The notes beneath the pieces are model-generated. The model was not told the DNA's origin. It was given only the letters and a program-made list of their open reading frames with translations, and searched no databases. Source: 66-474 sp964489055 (GTDB lineage Bacteria; Pseudomonadota; Gammaproteobacteria; Xanthomonadales; Rhodanobacteraceae). From it: a stretch of DNA of 64,000 bases. The stretch covers positions 1 through 64,000 of the forward strand of contig CAZAXF010000008.1 of NCBI GenBank assembly GCA_964489055.1, given 5' to 3'. Position 1 is the stretch's first letter, and every line of letters begins with the position of its first letter. The position numbers were made by a program, and so were the translations under genes. This document shows positions 18,082-26,152 of this stretch, piece by piece.

Positions 18082-20088
18082 ATGACGCAAGCCGTGGATG
18101 ATCGTGTTGCCTCTTCGCTGCTCGGCGCGGACGGGCCCTTCGCGCGCGAGGTGCCGAATTTCCGTCCGCGCGAAACGCAGCAGCGGATGGCCGATGCGGT
18201 GGACGAGGCCATCGCCGACCGTGACGCACTGGTGGTCGAGGCGGGCACCGGGACCGGCAAGACCTTCGCGTACCTGGTCCCTGCGTTGCTCTCGGGCAAT
18301 CGGGTGATCGTCTCGACCGGCACGCGCAACCTGCAGGACCAGTTGTTCCATCGCGACCTGCCGCGGGTGATGTCGATCCTGGGCGCCAAGGTCGATGTGG
18401 CGCTGCTGAAAGGCCGCGCCAATTACCTTTGCAAGTACCGCCTGCAACAAACGGTGGAATCGGGCCAGTCCAGGTCGCGCGCGCAGTCGGACGACCTGCA
18501 GAAGATCCGTGCCTGGGCCGCGCGCACGCGGGTGGGCGATCGCGCGGAATTGGCGGAGGTGCCGGAAGCCTCGCCACTGTGGCCGCGGGTCACGTCCACG
18601 GCCGAGAACTGCCTGGGCACCGAGTGCCCGTTCTACGACGAGTGCTTCGTGTTCAAGGCGCGGCGGCGCGCGCAGGATGCGGACATCGTGGTGGTGAACC
18701 ATCACCTGCTGCTGGCGGACCTGGCGCTGAAGCGTGAAGGCTTCGGGGCGATCCTGCCCGAAGTCGATGCGTACATCCTGGACGAGGCGCACCAGTTGCC
18801 CGATCTTGCCGGTCAGTATTTTTCCGTCGGCATCAGCGCGCGCCAAGTCCGGGAACTGGCCACCGACACGCTGGCCGAGTGCGCGGGGCAGGCGGGGGCG
18901 CTGGCCTTGCTGCAGCCGACACTGGATGGTGTGAACGATGCCCTGCGCAAGGCGCGGCTGGCATTCGATCCGTTGCCCCGACGCGGCGCGTTCGCACAAC
19001 TGGAAGCCGACGCGGGCGCGGCCGAGGCCTTGCAGCACCTGGGCGATGCGCTGAATGACCTGGCCGGCGTGCTGGCGGGGCAGGCCGAGCGCTCCAAGGG
19101 CCTCGCCAGCGTGCACGCGCGCGCGGTGGTGATGGATGCGCGCCTGCAGCGCATCACCGGCACCGACGGCGAGGAAGAAGTCCGCTGGTACGAACTGTCC
19201 GAGCGCGGCTTCACCCTGTCGGCGACGCCACTGGATCTCGCGCCGCAGTTGCAGACGTTGCGCGACGCCACCGACGCCGCCTGGATCCATACCTCGGCGA
19301 CGCTGGCCGTGGCAGGGCATTTCGACCATTTCACGCGGCAGATGGGGTTGGTCGATCCGGTGACGCTGGACCTTGGCAGTCCGTTCGATTACCAGCACCA
19401 GGCCCTGTGCTGGCTGCCGCAGGGTTTGCCCGAACCCGCCGCGCGCGACTACACCGCGCGCGTGATCGATACGGTACGACCGGTACTGGAAGCGTCACGG
19501 GGCCGTGCGTTCCTGCTGTTCACTTCGCACCGCGCATTGCGCCTGGCGGCCAACCTGCTGGCGGAAGGTCCCTGGCCGCTGTTCGTCCAGGGCACCGCAC
19601 CGCGCCACCAGTTGTTGTCGGACTTTCGCGATTCCGGCAACGGCGTGCTGCTGGGCGCGGCGAGCTTCTGGGAAGGGGTGGACGTTGCCGGCGAGGCCCT
19701 GAGCGTCGTGGTCATCGACAAGCTGCCGTTCGCCTCCCCGGATGATCCGGTGCTGCAGGCACGCCTCGATGCCGTACGCCGCGCCGGCGGCAACCCGTTC
19801 CGCGACTGGCAGATTCCGGCCGCCGCGATCGCGCTGAAGCAGGGCGCCGGCAGGTTGATCCGCGACATCAATGATCGCGGCGCGCTGGTGTTGTGCGACC
19901 CGCGCCTGACCAGCCGCGGCTACGGCAAACTGTTCCTGGCCAGCCTGCCGCCGATGCCGATCACGCATGCGCTCGCCGATGTGGAGGGGTTTTTTGATGG
20001 GGTGGTGGGGACCAGGGACCGGGGACCGGGGATCGGCTCGTCGGGCGCACATGATGCGCCTCCCCCTTCGCCTGCGAAGGGGGAATGA
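18082..20088 (+). CDS. yoaA: DinG-family ATP-dependent DNA helicase, YoaA-like
   Basis: XPD/DinG-type superfamily-2 helicase of 668 residues. Walker A is EAGTGTGKTFAY (near residue 55) and the DEAH box is LDEAHQLPDL. The iron-sulfur cluster cysteines are CKYR and CLGTECPFYDEC. C-terminal helicase motifs ASFWEGVDVAGE and QGAGRLIRD are present. The nearby tsaB mirrors the yoaA-tsaB neighbourhood of E. coli. Start may be 18082 (MTQAVDD) or 18064 (MGDTCP). The last 30 or so residues (FFDGVVGTRDRGPGIG onward) are encoded by intergenic repeat DNA, including GGGGACC heptamers, and replace the normal end. Confidence 0.93.
   Translation: MTQAVDDRVASSLLGADGPFAREVPNFRPRETQQRMADAVDEAIADRDALVVEAGTGTGKTFAYLVPALLSGNRVIVSTGTRNLQDQLFHRDLPRVMSILGAKVDVALLKGRANYLCKYRLQQTVESGQSRSRAQSDDLQKIRAWAARTRVGDRAELAEVPEASPLWPRVTSTAENCLGTECPFYDECFVFKARRRAQDADIVVVNHHLLLADLALKREGFGAILPEVDAYILDEAHQLPDLAGQYFSVGISARQVRELATDTLAECAGQAGALALLQPTLDGVNDALRKARLAFDPLPRRGAFAQLEADAGAAEALQHLGDALNDLAGVLAGQAERSKGLASVHARAVVMDARLQRITGTDGEEEVRWYELSERGFTLSATPLDLAPQLQTLRDATDAAWIHTSATLAVAGHFDHFTRQMGLVDPVTLDLGSPFDYQHQALCWLPQGLPEPAARDYTARVIDTVRPVLEASRGRAFLLFTSHRALRLAANLLAEGPWPLFVQGTAPRHQLLSDFRDSGNGVLLGAASFWEGVDVAGEALSVVVIDKLPFASPDDPVLQARLDAVRRAGGNPFRDWQIPAAAIALKQGAGRLIRDINDRGALVLCDPRLTSRGYGKLFLASLPPMPITHALADVEGFFDGVVGTRDRGPGIGSSGAHDAPPPSPAKGE
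20007..20036 (+). repeat. GGGGACC heptamer array inside the 3' end of yoaA
   Basis: About four slightly degenerate heptamers, read as GTRDRGPG in the helicase frame. The orientation is GGGGACC on the coding strand, as at other gene ends in this window. Confidence 0.8.
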
Positions 20089-20310
20089 GGGGGATGGCTC
20101 TTCGCTCCGCCCGGCATCCCCCGGCGTTGTGCGCCGACCCCCTTCCTCGGAAGGGGGTAACACACCTCCCCCATCGCTTGCGAAGGGGGATTGAGGGGGA
20201 TGGCTTTTCGCTTCGGGCGGCATCCCCCCGACGCTGCGCGTCGACCCCCTTCCTCGGAAGGGGGTAACACACCTCCCCCTTCGCCTGCGAAGGGGGAATG
20301 AGGGGGATGG
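20052..20310. repeat. Tandem array of a roughly 107-bp GC-rich mosaic repeat
   Basis: About 2.5 copies of a unit that starts near AACACACCTCCCCC (20159 and 20266, period 107). It contains the palindromes CCCCCTTCG/CGAAGGGGG and CCCCCTTCCTCGGAAGGGGG. The first part encodes the C-terminal residues of the yoaA product. A related but diverged copy lies at 31355-31500, before rplU. Confidence 0.75.
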
Positions 20311-20408
20311 CTCTGGGCCGCCGACGTCGCGACCCGCGAGCTTGAAATGCATCCCTGGCCGCAAGATGTCATGCTGTTGGAAATCCCGTAACGGAGGCGC
20401 TGCAGACC

Positions 20409-21557
20409 ATGGACCGACTGGCCAACGATTATCCGGAAACGATCCTGGCGCGGCATGAGGCACCTTGCCTCTCGCTGTACCAGCCCACCCACCGCACGCA
20501 TCCCGACAAGGCCCAGGACCCGATCCGGTTCCGCAACCTGGTCAAGGCCCTGGCACAGTCGCTGCAGCAGCGTTATCCCGATCGAGAAGCCGTGCCATTG
20601 CTGAAGCCGCTGCACGCCATGGCCGACGACAGGGATTTCTGGAATCACACCTTCGATGGCCTCGCCGTCCTCTCGGCGCCGGGGTTTTTCCGCGCCTACA
20701 AGCTGCAGCGCCCGGTCCCCGAACGCGCCGTGGTCGCCGACAGCTTCCACACCAAGCCGCTGATGCGGATCATGCAATCGGCCGATCGCTTCCAGGTGCT
20801 GGGCCTCAGTCGAAGCGAGGCGCGCCTGTTCGAAGGCAACCGCGACCATCTCGACGAGATCGATCTGGCCCCGGAAGTTCCGCGCACCTTCGACGATGCG
20901 CTGGAACGCGACTACGAACGTGACCGCGCGATCCGCACCTACGGTCCGATCCGGGACGGCACGATGGGTCGTCACGGCGACAGCGACGCCAAGCAGGATG
21001 CGATCCGCGCCGACACCGAACGCTTCTTCCGCATCATCGACCGCGGCGTCATCGAGCACCATTCCCAGCCCACCGGCCTGCCGCTGCTGCTGGCGGCGTT
21101 GCCCGAACATCATCACCTGTTCCGCGAGGTCAGCCAGAACCCGAACCTGCTGGACGACACCATCGACGTGAACCCGGACAGCCTGACACCCGGGAACCTG
21201 CGCGAGCGCACTTGGGAAAAGATCCTGCCGCATTACCTCGCACGCCTGGAAGGACTGATCGACCGCTTCAACGCCGCGCGCGCGCACGAGCACGCCACCG
21301 CCGACCTCGCGGACGCGGCGCGTGCCGTGGTGGCCGGTCGCATCGAGGCGCTGCTGCTGGAGGCCGACCGCCAGGTGCCGGGCCGCATGGACCCTGGAAA
21401 CGGCGCGATCACCTTCGGCAAGATGGACGACCCGGACACGGACGACCTGCTCGATGATCTCGGCGAACGCGTGCTGGAGGGCGGCGGCGAGGTGGTGATC
21501 GTGCCCGCCGAGCGCATGCCGACCGACAGCGGGCTGGCCGCGATCTACCGTTTCTGA
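20409..21557 (+). CDS. Bacterial archaeo-eukaryotic release factor (baeRF)-like protein
   Basis: Predicted soluble protein of 382 residues resembling the baeRF families, bacterial proteins with an eRF1/pelota-like domain suggested to act on stalled or damaged ribosomes. The N-terminus PCLSLYQPTHRTHPDKAQDP is typical, as is the end EVVIVPAERMPTDSGLAAIYRF, which matches the L7Ae/eRF1 domain-3-like close. The middle has RFFRIIDRGVIEHHS and LPEHHHLF. No GGQ-type motif is obvious. The function is not established experimentally for this family. The stop overlaps the following acetyltransferase start by one base, so they probably form a two-gene unit. Confidence 0.75.
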   Translation: MDRLANDYPETILARHEAPCLSLYQPTHRTHPDKAQDPIRFRNLVKALAQSLQQRYPDREAVPLLKPLHAMADDRDFWNHTFDGLAVLSAPGFFRAYKLQRPVPERAVVADSFHTKPLMRIMQSADRFQVLGLSRSEARLFEGNRDHLDEIDLAPEVPRTFDDALERDYERDRAIRTYGPIRDGTMGRHGDSDAKQDAIRADTERFFRIIDRGVIEHHSQPTGLPLLLAALPEHHHLFREVSQNPNLLDDTIDVNPDSLTPGNLRERTWEKILPHYLARLEGLIDRFNAARAHEHATADLADAARAVVAGRIEALLLEADRQVPGRMDPGNGAITFGKMDDPDTDDLLDDLGERVLEGGGEVVIVPAERMPTDSGLAAIYRF

Positions 21558-22198
21558 TGGCCGGCCCTGCGGCGTCGCGCGCCGCCGATGTCGAAATCCG
21601 CGAACTGGCACCGGCCGAGCTGCGCGCGGCGGCCGGGCTACTGGCCGAAGGCATGCGCGACAACCCGCTGCACGTGGCGGTGTTCGGTATCGATTCGATT
21701 CGCAGGGAACGACGCCTGCTGCGCTTTTTCGTGGAACTGACCCGGTACGTGCGCGCGAATGGCGTCCTGCTGGGCGCCTTCGCGGAGCACGAAATGGTCG
21801 GCGTGCTGGGCATGATGGCGCCGGGCCGCTGCCGGCCCCCGGTACCCGATGCGTTGCGCTTCGCCGCGGCGCTGGCGCGCAACCCGCCCATGGTGACGCT
21901 GCGCAGTGCGCGCTGGCTCATGGACTGGAGGCGCCACGACCTGCGCGAGCCGCACTGGCACCTCGGCCCGATGGCCGTGCGCCCCGCGTTCCGCCGACGC
22001 GGCATCGCGCGGCGGATGATGACGCGCTGCATCGAGCACATCGACGCGCGCGGCGCCGTCGGTTTCCTTGAAACCGACCTCGCGATCAACGCCGCGTTCT
22101 ACGAAACCCTCGGCTTCGCCCTGACCCGACGCGAAAAGGTCCTCGGCATACCCACCTGGTTCATGCGCCGCGCGTCCCCTCGTGCTTTCGGTGCGTAA
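21557..22198 (+). CDS. GNAT-family N-acetyltransferase
   Basis: Acetyl-CoA-dependent acyltransferase of 213 residues. The acetyl-CoA loop is visible as GPMAVRPAFRRRGIARRMM (V-x-P-x-x-[R/G]RxGI[G/A], about residues 135-153), followed by GFLETDLAINAAFYETLGF, the usual motif B. The target is unknown. TGATG overlap with the baeRF gene suggests coupling; a role in modifying a translation component would fit the neighbour but is inference only. Confidence 0.85.
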   Translation: MAGPAASRAADVEIRELAPAELRAAAGLLAEGMRDNPLHVAVFGIDSIRRERRLLRFFVELTRYVRANGVLLGAFAEHEMVGVLGMMAPGRCRPPVPDALRFAAALARNPPMVTLRSARWLMDWRRHDLREPHWHLGPMAVRPAFRRRGIARRMMTRCIEHIDARGAVGFLETDLAINAAFYETLGFALTRREKVLGIPTWFMRRASPRAFGA

Positions 22199-22241
22199 AC
22201 TCCCTCTCCCCCCAACGGCTGCATCGTTGGGGGAGAAGGCT
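22199..22241. repeat. CTCTCCCCCCAACG palindromic repeat
   Basis: CTCCCTCTCCCCCCAACG and CGTTGGGGGAGAAGG form an inverted repeat directly after the acetyltransferase stop. It belongs to the dispersed CCCTCTCCC/GGGAGAGGG family and may serve as a transcript-end hairpin. Confidence 0.55.
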
Positions 22242-22282
22242 TTTCCAACGCCGCATCATCTCCCACGCACCGCTGTTACGCT

Positions 22283-22384
22283 TCCCCGGTCCCCGGTCCC
22301 CGGTCCCCGGTCCCCGGTCCCCGAGCTCCGAGTCCCGAGCCCCGAGTCCCGAGTCCCGAATCCCGAATCCCGAATCCCGAATCC
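22283..22384 (+). repeat. GGTCCCC/GAGTCCC/GAATCCC heptamer array abutting tsaB
   Basis: About 14 consecutive heptamers that change type along the array: five GGTCCCC units, then GAGTCCC-type units, then four GAATCCC units. The array ends three bases before the tsaB ATG and leaves no room for a ribosome-binding site. Confidence 0.85.
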
Positions 22385-22386
22385 AC

Positions 22387-23082
22387 ATGATCCTCCTCGC
22401 CATCGAAACCGCCACCGAAGCCTGCTCCGTCGCGCTGGTGCACGGCGACGCGCTGATCGACCGCAGCGAACTGGCGCCGCGCCGGCACGCGGAACTGGTG
22501 CTGCCGATGGCCGAGTCATTGCTGGCCGAGGCCGGCATCACGCGCAAGCAACTTGATGCGATCGCGGTCGGGCGCGGGCCGGGTGCGTTCACCGGCGTCC
22601 GCCTGGCGGTATCGGTGGCGCAGGGCCTGGCGCTGGCGCTGGACATCCCCGTGGTTCCGGTTTCCTCACTCGCGGCCCTTGCGATGCAGGCCCCGCGCAA
22701 CGGCGCCGCGACACTGGCGGCGATCGATGCGCGGCGCGGCGAAATCTACGCGGGTGCCTTCGGGCTGGATGCTGCCGGCCTGGCCGAGGCGATTGACGAT
22801 GAGCGCGTGCTCGCGGCGCCCGATCTCGCGCTGCCCGAGGCGGACGCATGGAACGTCATCGGCAGCGGCTGGAAGGCCCACGCCGAAGCCATCCGCGCCC
22901 GCCTGCCGTCCGCACCGCGCTGGGCCGATGGCGACCGCTACCCGCAGGCCTGCGACGTCGCGCGCCTGGCCGCGCCGTTGTTCGAAGCCGGCAAGGGCGT
23001 ACCGCCGGAACAGGCGCTGCCGGTCTACCTGCGCGACAAGGTGGCGTTGACCCTGGAGGAACAGCGGGAAAGTCGCGCGTAG
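22387..23082 (+). CDS. tsaB: tRNA threonylcarbamoyladenosine biosynthesis protein TsaB
   Basis: ASKHA-fold partner of TsaD in forming the threonylcarbamoyl group of tRNA t6A37. The 231-residue protein has the family N-terminus ILLAIETATEACSVAL, then SELAPRRHAELVLPM and GRGPGAFTGVRLAVSVAQGLAL (about residues 58-79). Length is standard. The ATG at 22387 is fixed by this N-terminus, yet no Shine-Dalgarno sequence exists because a heptamer repeat array runs up to the start codon. The upstream neighbour order (yoaA-like helicase, then tsaB) is shared with enterobacteria. Confidence 0.95.
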   Translation: MILLAIETATEACSVALVHGDALIDRSELAPRRHAELVLPMAESLLAEAGITRKQLDAIAVGRGPGAFTGVRLAVSVAQGLALALDIPVVPVSSLAALAMQAPRNGAATLAAIDARRGEIYAGAFGLDAAGLAEAIDDERVLAAPDLALPEADAWNVIGSGWKAHAEAIRARLPSAPRWADGDRYPQACDVARLAAPLFEAGKGVPPEQALPVYLRDKVALTLEEQRESRA

Positions 23083-23097
23083 GGCGGGCACTGCCCG

Positions 23098-23200
23098 CCA
23101 TCATTGCCCGCCCCGTATCCGGCCCCAGGCCACGATCTTCGTCAGCAGTACGCCGGCGCCCATCAGCCAACCCACAGCACCAGGGCCGGCAGCAGCGGAC
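23098..23200 (-). pseudogene. Duplicated 3'-end fragment of yeiH
   Basis: About 100 bases align with the 3' end of yeiH and its downstream flank (24959-25060) in the same orientation, roughly 85-90 percent identical by eye. Landmarks shared are CTTCGTCAGCAG and CACAGCACCAGGGCC. One base is missing after ATCAGCC, which shifts the frame, and the yeiH stop triplet is changed. It is a dead fragment that forms one of two direct repeats bracketing the transglutaminase segment. Confidence 0.8.
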
Positions 23201-23268
23201 ACCATCATGGCGCGGCCTGGAAGGCCCGATCGTGGTGGCGCGGTCTAGGGTATGTGGCGCGGCTCTGC

Positions 23269-23299
23269 TTGACAGCGCCCCCCTCTCCGCCGCTATTTT
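23269..23299 (+). promoter_or_regulatory. Possible sigma-70 promoter
   Basis: A perfect -35 hexamer TTGACA at 23269 is followed by CTATTTT 18-19 bases downstream. It precedes the small ORF at 23347 and the transglutaminase gene. The spacing is slightly long. Confidence 0.45.
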
Positions 23300-23346
23300 G
23301 GCTTGCGGGGAACCAGGTAGCGGCGGCAACGGACGGACGCTGGCTC

Positions 23347-23553
23347 ATGGAAGGTCAATTTCGTGAAGAAGCGGCAGGCACACAGCGGCCCCGATTTGCG
23401 GGGAGCGCCAGGCTTGCCGTGCCGGTGTCTTTCCACCTCTGGGGTTTGACGGCAGTCGCAGTCACCGCTGCGCTGGTCGCTCGGTTGTGTTCTGGACACT
23501 GCACACGCAGGAAACCCGGTCCCACGGGCTCCCCGGGTGTTTGCCATCACTGA
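23347..23553 (+). CDS. Possible small membrane protein, unknown
   Basis: Open frame of 68 residues from an ATG at 23347. It has a charged N-terminus (MEGQFREEAAGTQRPRF), one hydrophobic segment (LWGLTAVAVTAALVARLC) and a short tail with three cysteines and several histidines (CSGHC, GVCHH). The ribosome site is weak. A TTGACA promoter lies about 50 bases upstream and a strong hairpin directly after the stop, which favours a real transcript. No family is recognised and it could be chance. It lies in the segment between the two yeiH 3'-end copies. Confidence 0.4.
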   Translation: MEGQFREEAAGTQRPRFAGSARLAVPVSFHLWGLTAVAVTAALVARLCSGHCTRRKPGPTGSPGVCHH

Positions 23554-23560
23554 ACCGTTG

Positions 23561-23587
23561 GGCCGGGGAGTCACGCTCCCCGGCCCG
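23561..23587 (+). terminator. Strong hairpin between the small ORF and the transglutaminase gene
   Basis: GGGCCGGGGAG pairs perfectly over 11 bp with CTCCCCGGCCC across a 5-base loop. It follows the small ORF stop by eight bases and ends about 17 bases before the GGAGGG ribosome site of the next gene. No T tract is present, so it may be an attenuator or RNA-stability element rather than a full terminator. Confidence 0.5.
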
Positions 23588-23618
23588 TGTTGCCTGTCGC
23601 AAGCGGAGGGAAGTACAA

Positions 23619-24803
23619 GTGAACATTGATCGTTTTGTCACGGTCGCATTGGTCCTGTGTCTGATGTCGTCGCCCGTATCTGCAGCCGCTGCCCCGTCGG
23701 TGAAGAAAGACCTTGCGAATTTCCAGACCATCTGTCTGAAATCGAACGAGCTTTGTTACTTCACTGTGTTCGATTTCTCAGGCGATGGAGACGTCCGCAA
23801 GCATACGGTAGCGTTCGTGCCGCTTGCGAGCCAGGCTGAGGCCACATACTGGAACCATAAGGCCAAGGAACGCCTCACGCCCACCGGAACCACCGATGAC
23901 ATACACGCGGCAGCCTACGACGCGCCTACCAGATCATGGAAGCCGCTGGCGGCAAGCAGGCAGTGTCCGCTGTGCGTACCCGATTCGGTGCGCTTCGAGG
24001 CGAAGGCCAGGCGGTGGTTCCGGTTCGAAACCACCGCCAGGAGTCGCTGGCAACGTGAAGATGGGGCCTGGATATATACGCGCGCGGTGGATCGCGGCGA
24101 CCAGGAGCACTTTTACGTCGTGGTGCGAAGTCATGGGGCGCCGACCGTATGTGCTTCCGTACGCAATTCCGGAATGCATTACCAGTACGCGACGGCAAAG
24201 TCGCGTGGTTTTCGTGTCCTGCTGAACAGCCGCTGGGTGCAGTCCGAACGGCCTGATTACGTGACCGTCTCGCCGGTTTGCTCATGGCAATCGCTGGCGC
24301 GTCATTACATGGCGATGCAGGATCGGGCGCTGGCCGGCAGCGATCAGCTCCCGACATTCACGGGTACGGTGCAGCAAAAAGTCGACGCGGCGATCGGCTA
24401 CATCAAGAGTCGAGGTATCGGCTACGACGAAAAGCCGGATCCTGGCGGCTATCCGAATCAGGATGTAAGCAAAATCCTCAAGATGGACCGGACCGATTGC
24501 AAGGGCTTCACTACGCTTCTTTACTCGCTGCTGCGAAAGTCCGGGGTCGAATCACACCCGATTTTGCTCAATGCCTACGGCATGACGCCGCTGAGTTTCA
24601 GCGTCCCTGATCACTGGTCCGATCATGTGATTTTGTACGTCCCGAGTCTTCATCGTTATATCGACTTGACGGTGAGTTTGCCGAGCCGTGGCAAATACAC
24701 GTGGCAAACATCTGCTGATTCTTATGCGGGCGACGTGGTGCTTGATCTGGTGACGGGCCGATTCGGCGTCGTGTCTTCGCATTCGGACAGGAGCGGAGGT
24801 TGA
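23619..24803 (+). CDS. Secreted transglutaminase-like (cysteine-protease fold) protein
   Basis: Protein of 394 residues from a GTG start at 23619, preceded by GGAGGG at about 12 bases. A signal peptide ends near SSPVSAAAAP. The C-terminal half carries a transglutaminase-like triad: cysteine in RTDCKGFTTLLYSLLRKSG, histidine in DHWSDHVILYV and aspartate in HRYIDLTVSL. The N-terminal half (about residues 30-230), with pairs of cysteines (QCPLCVPD), matches no family I know. Base composition is visibly less GC-rich than the neighbours. Together with the flanking yeiH direct repeats this suggests horizontal arrival. Substrate unknown; envelope protein or peptidoglycan processing are possibilities. 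Confidence 0.75.
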   Translation: MNIDRFVTVALVLCLMSSPVSAAAAPSVKKDLANFQTICLKSNELCYFTVFDFSGDGDVRKHTVAFVPLASQAEATYWNHKAKERLTPTGTTDDIHAAAYDAPTRSWKPLAASRQCPLCVPDSVRFEAKARRWFRFETTARSRWQREDGAWIYTRAVDRGDQEHFYVVVRSHGAPTVCASVRNSGMHYQYATAKSRGFRVLLNSRWVQSERPDYVTVSPVCSWQSLARHYMAMQDRALAGSDQLPTFTGTVQQKVDAAIGYIKSRGIGYDEKPDPGGYPNQDVSKILKMDRTDCKGFTTLLYSLLRKSGVESHPILLNAYGMTPLSFSVPDHWSDHVILYVPSLHRYIDLTVSLPSRGKYTWQTSADSYAGDVVLDLVTGRFGVVSSHSDRSGG

Positions 24804-24986
24804 ACCGGTCCGTTGTCGCCGCGGGTGGTGGTTGAGGCACACCTTCGTCGGCGAACGAGGTATCGCAGCCGGGGGCTGGGCGATTGCTGGCGCCGGTACT
24901 TCTGCCCTTGCATGTCGTGCAAAGGAAATCGGGCAGCGTGTGACGCGAGCACCATCGGCCGTCATCGCCTGCACCCGCATCCGCCC

Positions 24987-26057
24987 TCAGGCCACGACCT
25001 TCGTCAGCAGCACGCCGGCGCCGATCAGCCAGCCCCACAGCACCAGGGCCAGCAGCAGCGGGCGCGGGCCGAGTGCCCGCAGCTTCACGAAGCGGGTTTC
25101 CATGCCCAGCGCGGCCATCGCGGCGGCCAGCGCCAGGGTGTCCACGGCCAGCAGGGTTTCCTTGATGCCGGCCGGCAGCGTGACCAGTGAATTGAAGCCG
25201 CTGACCGCGACGAAGGCCAGCGCGAACCAGGGCACCACCATGCCGGCCTTGCCGCCCGCCCCGCCGTCGCGGCGCGAACGCAGCCAGCTGATCGCCAGCA
25301 GCACCGGCACCAGCATCATCACCCGGGTCAGCTTCACGATCACCGCGGTATCGGCCGCGGCGGGGCCGACCGCGCTGCCGGCGGCGACCACCTGCGCGAC
25401 TTCGTGCACGGTCGAGCCGGTGAAGATGCCGAACTGGCGCGGGTCCATGCCGAGGTGCGGGTACAGCCACGGGTACACGAAGATATCCAGGGTGCCGAAC
25501 AGCACCACGGTGGCGACTGCGATCGCCACCTTGCTGGGGTCCGGCTTCACCACGCGCTCCATCGCCAGCACCGCCGCCGCGCCGCAGATCGCGCTGCCGC
25601 CCGCGGTCAGGGTGGCGGTGTCGCGGTCCAGCCCGAACACGCGCCGCCCGAGTACGCTGCCGAGCAGCAGCGTGCCGGCCACGATCACCACGTCGATCGC
25701 AAGACCCGATGCGCCCACCGCGGCGATCTGCTGGAAGCTGATGCGCAGCCCGAACAGGATCACGCCGAGCCGCAGCAGCTTCTGTTGCGCCACCACCACG
25801 CCCGGTGCCAGCGTCGCCGGCAACTGCTTGCCGAACACGTTGCCGACCACCATGCCCAGCACGATTGCCAGTGTCAGCGCGCTGACCTGCCAGTGCGCCA
25901 GCCACGGCAGTTTCGCCAGTCCGAGGCCGGCAACGCCGATGCCGAGCGCCAGCAGCAGGCCGGGCAGGTTGCGCCGTAGCCATGCGGGCAGCGGGCCGCG
26001 CGCATCCGACGCGGCGGTCGCGATGCGGGCGGGGAGGGATTCCGGTGTGGCGTTCAT
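24987..26057 (-). CDS. yeiH: YeiH-family putative sulfate exporter
   Basis: Integral membrane protein of 356 residues with about ten helices, of the UPF0324/YeiH (PSE) family. Recognisable pieces are LGIGVAGLGLAKLPW, GVILFGLRISFQQIAAVG, TAGGSAICGAAAVLAME and TGSTVHEVAQVVAAG. Length matches the family. The family is annotated as a putative sulfate exporter; transport has little direct proof. A LysR regulator is transcribed divergently 95 bases away, as yeiE stands next to yeiH in E. coli. A degenerate copy of its 3' end lies 1.86 kb downstream. Confidence 0.9.
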   Translation of the reverse strand: MNATPESLPARIATAASDARGPLPAWLRRNLPGLLLALGIGVAGLGLAKLPWLAHWQVSALTLAIVLGMVVGNVFGKQLPATLAPGVVVAQQKLLRLGVILFGLRISFQQIAAVGASGLAIDVVIVAGTLLLGSVLGRRVFGLDRDTATLTAGGSAICGAAAVLAMERVVKPDPSKVAIAVATVVLFGTLDIFVYPWLYPHLGMDPRQFGIFTGSTVHEVAQVVAAGSAVGPAAADTAVIVKLTRVMMLVPVLLAISWLRSRRDGGAGGKAGMVVPWFALAFVAVSGFNSLVTLPAGIKETLLAVDTLALAAAMAALGMETRFVKLRALGPRPLLLALVLWGWLIGAGVLLTKVVA

Positions 26058-26152
26058 GGGCGCAGGTTCCGCTGGATGACCTGCGCGTAGTTTCAGGGTC
26101 GGCGATCAATAAGGAAATACAAATATGATTATGTTGCGTATAAGATATATTT
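26058..26152. promoter_or_regulatory. Divergent yeiH/LysR control region
   Basis: This 95-base gap has a markedly AT-rich core (about 26105-26150) in a very GC-rich chromosome, with TATGATTATG and GTATAAGATATATTT near the LysR start. This is the expected place for both promoters and for a T-N11-A type LysR operator, but I cannot assign exact hexamers. Confidence 0.55.
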
